Below are positions 4,765-7,767 of a stretch of DNA of 7,767 nt, one piece after another. Source of the stretch: Calditrichia bacterium (GTDB lineage Bacteria > Calditrichota > Calditrichia > Calditrichales > Calditrichaceae); NCBI GenBank assembly GCA_027039465.1, contig JALWEA010000513.1, positions 1 through 7,767 on the forward strand, written 5' to 3'. Positions within the stretch are counted from its first letter, which is position 1; each line of letters opens with the position of its first letter. The notes under the pieces were generated by a model that was not told the origin of the DNA, made no database searches, and was given only the letters and a program-made list of their open reading frames with translations. The position numbers and the translations under genes are program-made.

Positions 4765-6417
4765 TTAGCGTACAAGCACCATTTTTATCACCGCTTGCGA
4801 TTTACCGGATTGAAAACGGCACAGGTAAATACCGCTCGGTACTTTATTGCCCGCTTCATTTAAGCCTTTCCAAACAACCGAATGCTTGCCCACAGCGAAC
4901 TTTTTATTTGCCAGCGTAATGACTTTTTCTCCGAGAACATTGTAAACCGTTAGTTGAGCCCGACCCGCTTTTTTCATTAAAAAGGTGATTTTTGTTGTCG
5001 GGTTAAACGGGTTCGGATAATTCTGCAACAAACTAAAATCCGACGGTATGCCGTTTGTTTGTTTATGCGAAATCGCGGTTACCCATTCCTCTTTTTTATC
5101 GGGGAACCAATTCAAATCTCCCAAAGGGAAGCCTCCATCGGCAGCCGTGTACGCCGGGCTGTCGGTAGAATAGGCGAGATTGTGAGGCCGATCCGTAGCA
5201 TTACTTACTTTATCGCCATCGTCATCAACCCACCACCAAGTCTTTTTCTTCCCGTCGGTACGCCATTGATCCATTTTCTTAATCATGGAATCGGGTGTGG
5301 GATATTCAAAAAAACCAGGATCGTCCGTAATCGGATCTTCGATATCAATGTAGGGAAAGTTTGTGTCATCATCAGCCCAGGCTTTGGTTCTCTCGTTCAC
5401 CCACGGTTCTTCTTTGACGGAATCCTTTTGCCACCAATCAGCCAAATAATCTTTGACCTTTTGATCAAAATAGTAAAGATTATTTTTTACGACCAACTTC
5501 CGTTCACTTTGAGAATGCAATCCCACTTGCGCCAGAAGCGAATCGGGAACGGTGTATAAATTAATGATCCCGAACATCAAACCTTCCGGGTCTTGATTGG
5601 AAGCGTCTTTTTTATTTTCACCATAAGCGGCGGTATTAAAGAATATATTGTTGGTAACTTCACCGTTTGTCCAATATTCAAAATGAAACGGCCATTTTAT
5701 GGTATTTACAACCGTATTGTGATCGAATTTAAAGAACTTGATCGTGTTAAAGCGTCCTTTGAAAAGCGGGCCTTGAATATTGACCATTGTGTTGTTTTGC
5801 ATCACCACTTTTTCCGCAGGAGTGTCTTCAAATCCCAAAACTTTGCCGTTAAACGGTCCGCCGACGCCCGTAATATTTCGAAAATAGCTGTCTTTGATAA
5901 TAACGGTATTGTGCGAGCTGTAAACCCGAAACACATATAATTTTGGCCATTCGACAAAACAATTTTCCATATCAATTAATGCGCTATCGCTATACATGCG
6001 AACAAGATCGAGAATCTGCTTGTCTTTGTCGGTCACGCAGGAAAAATAAAGATTTTTGAAAACAACATCTCCGTGCGTTTCGGCAAAACGTCCTGGTCTA
6101 TTCCCCTGATCATTGGTACCGGTTAGAATAATGGCTTTATCAAAACCGGAATTCGATTGGCCTTCGGCCACAATCTTCAAATCACCTTTGATTTTAATGA
6201 TATTGTTGAAATAATAGATGCCACCCGGTTCTAATCGATAAACACGATCCGCAACCCGGTCTCCCGTTGATGTGGTATCTCCGTAAATAACCTTATTCAA
6301 ATAATCGCTTGAATAATTTGGGTCCGGCGGTACATCCAAATAATTTTGCGCCATACCATTATAAATACCCATTAGAAGAAAAACCAAAGTAACACTTAGC
6401 CATTTAAAGTTCCTCAT
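4765..6417 (-). CDS. Secreted right-handed beta-helix protein with T9SS type A sorting domain (candidate polysaccharide lyase or binding protein)
   Basis: A 550-residue protein with a signal peptide at 1-23 (LSVTLVFLLMGIYNGMAQ). Residues about 60-320 have the rhythm of a parallel beta-helix: short beta strands, Asn-rich turns and repeated phrases such as VVFKNLYFS, VIIKDSYFRN, VVMQNNTMVN, FFKFDHNTVVNT, GEVTNNIFFN and LVVKNNLYYF. This fold is shared by polysaccharide lyases (for example PL6), pectate-lyase-like proteins, hydrolases and non-enzymatic binders. Residues about 330-450 form an acidic, Trp-rich region ending in GDLNWFPDKKEEW. Residues about 463-550 are a T9SS type A tail (QNYPNPFNPTTKITF, VPSGIYLCRF, ending IKMVLVR), implying cell-surface or extracellular delivery. 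The start has AGGGGAG (6422-6428) a few bases upstream. It follows the TonB receptor gene in the same direction by 214 bases and ends before a strong terminator. No catalytic residues can be assigned with confidence and the substrate is unknown. Confidence 0.88.
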   Translation of the reverse strand: MRNFKWLSVTLVFLLMGIYNGMAQNYLDVPPDPNYSSDYLNKVIYGDTTSTGDRVADRVYRLEPGGIYYFNNIIKIKGDLKIVAEGQSNSGFDKAIILTGTNDQGNRPGRFAETHGDVVFKNLYFSCVTDKDKQILDLVRMYSDSALIDMENCFVEWPKLYVFRVYSSHNTVIIKDSYFRNITGVGGPFNGKVLGFEDTPAEKVVMQNNTMVNIQGPLFKGRFNTIKFFKFDHNTVVNTIKWPFHFEYWTNGEVTNNIFFNTAAYGENKKDASNQDPEGLMFGIINLYTVPDSLLAQVGLHSQSERKLVVKNNLYYFDQKVKDYLADWWQKDSVKEEPWVNERTKAWADDDTNFPYIDIEDPITDDPGFFEYPTPDSMIKKMDQWRTDGKKKTWWWVDDDGDKVSNATDRPHNLAYSTDSPAYTAADGGFPLGDLNWFPDKKEEWVTAISHKQTNGIPSDFSLLQNYPNPFNPTTKITFLMKKAGRAQLTVYNVLGEKVITLANKKFAVGKHSVVWKGLNEAGNKVPSGIYLCRFQSGKSQAVIKMVLVR

Positions 6418-6454
6418 GCTTCTCCCCTCTACTTTTTTAAACTTTGCTGATTTT

Positions 6455-6523
6455 AAAAATAGGACATTACTGCCTTGTTACGAAAGTAGAAAAAACTTTT
6501 ATTCTTCCTCCTTTCCTATTTTT
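6455..6523 (-). repeat. Inverted repeat enclosing an orphan Shine-Dalgarno site
   Basis: Perfect 10-base arms: AAAAATAGGA at 6455-6464 and TCCTATTTTT at 6514-6523, 49 bases apart. A smaller stem, AAAGT (6483-6487) with ACTTT (6495-6499), sits inside. The enclosed AAGGAGG on the minus strand (6507-6513) is a perfect Shine-Dalgarno sequence, but no ATG, GTG or TTG follows within a usable distance. As RNA the structure would lie just before the beta-helix ribosome binding site. Confidence 0.45.
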
Positions 6524-6549
6524 AGCTACCCTTTAATCTTGTATTCATT

Positions 6550-6573
6550 TTAAACTTTCTGTTTTTTTGCCAT
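6550..6573 (-). CDS. Possible 7-residue leader peptide ORF (MAKKQKV)
   Basis: An ATG at 6573 opens a 7-codon frame ending in TAA at 6552-6550, encoding MAKKQKV. The GGAGG at 6581-6585 lies 7 bases upstream, so initiation should be efficient if the RNA is made. It lies between the receptor and beta-helix genes and is followed by an overlapping 8-codon frame (MNTRLKGS) whose ATG is at 6548. It could be a leader peptide, a real micro-protein, or the start of a gene that has decayed. Lys-rich content offers no obvious sensing role. Translation is plausible; function is unknown. Confidence 0.35.
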   Translation of the reverse strand: MAKKQKV

Positions 6574-6580
6574 TTCACAT

Positions 6581-6585
6581 CCTCC
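6581..6585 (-). promoter_or_regulatory. Strong ribosome binding site before the 7-codon ORF
   Basis: GGAGG, within AGAGAGGAGG on the minus strand, with a 7-base spacer to the ATG at 6573. It is one of the best ribosome binding sites in the window, which is odd for a 7-codon frame. Confidence 0.55.
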
Positions 6586-6611
6586 TCTCTTTGTAAATTC
6601 AAACACTTTGA

Positions 6612-6642
6612 ACCGTTTTAAATCTTCTAATTTAAAAACGGT
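6612..6642 (-). repeat. Stem-loop at the TonB receptor stop codon
   Basis: ACCGTTTTAAAT (6612-6623) pairs with ATTTAAAAACGGT (6630-6642) with one bulged base and a 6-base loop. The stem contains the receptor stop codon. On the minus strand it is followed by TCAAAGTG, not a U-run, so it is not a standard intrinsic terminator. It may stabilise the receptor mRNA end or partly uncouple the receptor from the beta-helix gene. Confidence 0.5.
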
Positions 6643-7767
6643 ATCTGAGCCCCGCATCTGCGGTAAAATCGTAATACTCTTCTTTGGAGGGGTAGGAATT
6701 CCCCGCGATGTAGGATCGATCCACCGCATTGGTAAAATTGTTCAAATTAAAATACAGTTGCAGACCCTTGATCGGCAACTTCTGTTTAACCGACAAATCC
6801 CAACGAACATAACGCGCCGTCGTGGATCTCAACTCTTCCCAAAAATTGGTTCCCGAAAGAATATCATCCGTGTAAAGCATGGAAATCCGTGCCGAAAATC
6901 CTTTGAAATCATATCCCAATGAAAGATTGAAAATCTGATTCGGCTGATGCAGAATTCTGCCCGTATAAAAAGTATCGATATTTACCGTTTTTTTTATGGG
7001 AATGATACGCGTTTGGCCGAAAACGAAAGTGGTATCGTAGCCGACAATTACCTGCCGCATTTGATTTCTCGGATAGCGCGTTTGCGAGTGGATATGGGTG
7101 TAATTGACGCTCAGTACGATTCCGTTTAAAGGCTTCGGTAAATACCAAAGGTAGGTTTGCCAATCCAGTTCGAAACCCTGGATTTTAGCCGCATATTTAT
7201 TGTTAATGGCCGTGACAACCGTTTCGGCGCCCAAATCTTTTGGAAAATCGAATTCCATGGAATCGGTTACGACCAACGGGCCCGGATTGTAAATTAGATC
7301 ACGGATGTTTTTCGTAAAAAGACTAGCCCCGAAATAACCGACATGATTTTCATAAACGGAAATAAAAAGATCAAAATTGCGAGACCGCCCAGGCTTTAAT
7401 TTGTAATTATTGTAAAGCAGACGCCCCGCATTGGTACTCAAATACCAGTAAGGTGTGATTCGATTATAACTCGGTCGGGTAAGTGTATTGGTGTAAGCGA
7501 AATGGATTCCTAACCATGGTTTTACCTGATATTTGACGTGAACCATGGGCAGCCAAAATTCATTTTCGCGAGTTTTTGTAACCTCTTCATAGTTGTAACC
7601 CTCTTCCGCTCGTCGGGCGTCATCACCTCTAGTGGCCGTATAAATCGTACGATTTTTTTCGTAGCGCACACCAGGTAAAAACATAAATTTTTTTCCATAG
7701 TGCATTTCGGTCATTACGTACGCGCCGAAATAATCTTCGGTACCGTGATAATCGGGCCGGATGGAAT
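6632..7767 (-). CDS. TonB-dependent outer-membrane receptor, C-terminal part (5' end outside window)
   Basis: Open frame of 377 residues that runs off the window at 7767. The first in-frame Met, at 7714, is not the start: 17 sense codons precede it, reading SIRPDYHGTEDYFGAYV, which is typical receptor barrel sequence. The visible part is the C-terminal half of a 22-strand beta-barrel. It contains FLPGVRYE, the common TonB-receptor phrase LTRPSYNRITPYW followed by NNYKLKPGRSRNFDLFI, many alternating aromatic strands, LYFNLNNFTNAVDRSY, and the outer-membrane C-terminal signature GLRYRF ending in Phe. The plug and any N-terminal carboxypeptidase-like domain lie outside. The family imports ligands across the outer membrane with TonB energy; beside secreted carbohydrate genes it probably imports oligosaccharides. 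No SusD-like gene follows it, so it is not a standard SusC/SusD pair on this side, though SusD could lie beyond 7767. The ligand is unknown. Confidence 0.95.
   Translation of the reverse strand, partial: SIRPDYHGTEDYFGAYVMTEMHYGKKFMFLPGVRYEKNRTIYTATRGDDARRAEEGYNYEEVTKTRENEFWLPMVHVKYQVKPWLGIHFAYTNTLTRPSYNRITPYWYLSTNAGRLLYNNYKLKPGRSRNFDLFISVYENHVGYFGASLFTKNIRDLIYNPGPLVVTDSMEFDFPKDLGAETVVTAINNKYAAKIQGFELDWQTYLWYLPKPLNGIVLSVNYTHIHSQTRYPRNQMRQVIVGYDTTFVFGQTRIIPIKKTVNIDTFYTGRILHQPNQIFNLSLGYDFKGFSARISMLYTDDILSGTNFWEELRSTTARYVRWDLSVKQKLPIKGLQLYFNLNNFTNAVDRSYIAGNSYPSKEEYYDFTADAGLRYRF

Larger units (their letters stand above)
6418..6631. other. Structured 214-base spacer between TonB receptor and beta-helix genes
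   Basis: AT-rich on the plus strand, with unusual purine tracts on the minus strand. In transcription order it holds a stem at the receptor stop, a strong GGAGG followed by a 7-codon ORF, an orphan AAGGAGG with no start codon, a 10-base inverted repeat enclosing that site, and finally the true ribosome binding site of the beta-helix gene. No clear promoter or U-tailed terminator was found, so read-through from the receptor gene is possible. It may be a regulatory leader or the remains of a lost small gene. Confidence 0.5.

Noticed and set aside
5059..5559. Plus-strand open frame of 166 codons inside the beta-helix gene
   Set aside because: It is antisense to a gene with signal peptide and sorting domain; no domain is recognisable.
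6507..6513. AAGGAGG as the ribosome binding site of a hidden gene
   Set aside because: No ATG, GTG or TTG follows at usable spacing, and the frame nearest to it stops within about 12 codons.
1..7767. CRISPR arrays, tRNA or rRNA genes, tandem repeats
   Set aside because: No regularly spaced repeats, no cloverleaf-like sequence and no rRNA segments were seen on either strand.

Overview
The window looks like part of a carbohydrate-active (polysaccharide-utilisation-like) locus from a Gram-negative bacterium of the FCB group. The evidence is a TonB-dependent outer-membrane receptor and two secreted proteins with type A type IX secretion (T9SS) C-terminal sorting domains of the 'NPFNP ... GxYxxR' kind. 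The 'NYPNPFNPTT' wording of one of these is typical of Calditrichota, KSB1, Marinimicrobia or Ignavibacteria-like lineages; this assignment is inferred from style, not from a marker gene.

All credible genes lie on the minus strand, so transcription runs from high to low coordinates. In that order: the C-terminal part of a TonB-dependent receptor (cut by the window edge at 7767); a 214-base spacer with a 7-codon ORF behind a strong ribosome binding site, an orphan ribosome binding site and a long inverted repeat; a secreted right-handed beta-helix protein with a T9SS sorting domain; a strong intrinsic terminator; then a three-gene cluster of a Tat-exported Cys-type sulfatase, a GH5-like TIM-barrel protein with an appended beta/gamma-crystallin-like domain and T9SS tail, and an SGNH/GDSL esterase lipoprotein. 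The sulfatase and GH5-like genes overlap by ATGA. At the left edge the first 24 codons of a DUF4338/DruA-like (possibly transposase-linked) protein are visible, preceded by an almost ideal sigma70-type promoter only 6 bases from the ATG.

Together the genes suggest breakdown of a sulfated and probably acylated polysaccharide. The beta-helix and GH5-like proteins would act at the cell surface or outside, the TonB receptor would import fragments, the sulfatase would desulfate them in the periplasm, and the esterase lipoprotein would remove acyl groups. No SusD-like gene is visible. The substrate cannot be read from the sequence.

The most interesting points are the GH5-like protein, where the usual catalytic nucleophile Glu appears to be Ala and the 'NEP' motif is degenerate; its crystallin domain; the beta-helix protein of unknown activity beside the receptor; and the structured receptor/beta-helix spacer.
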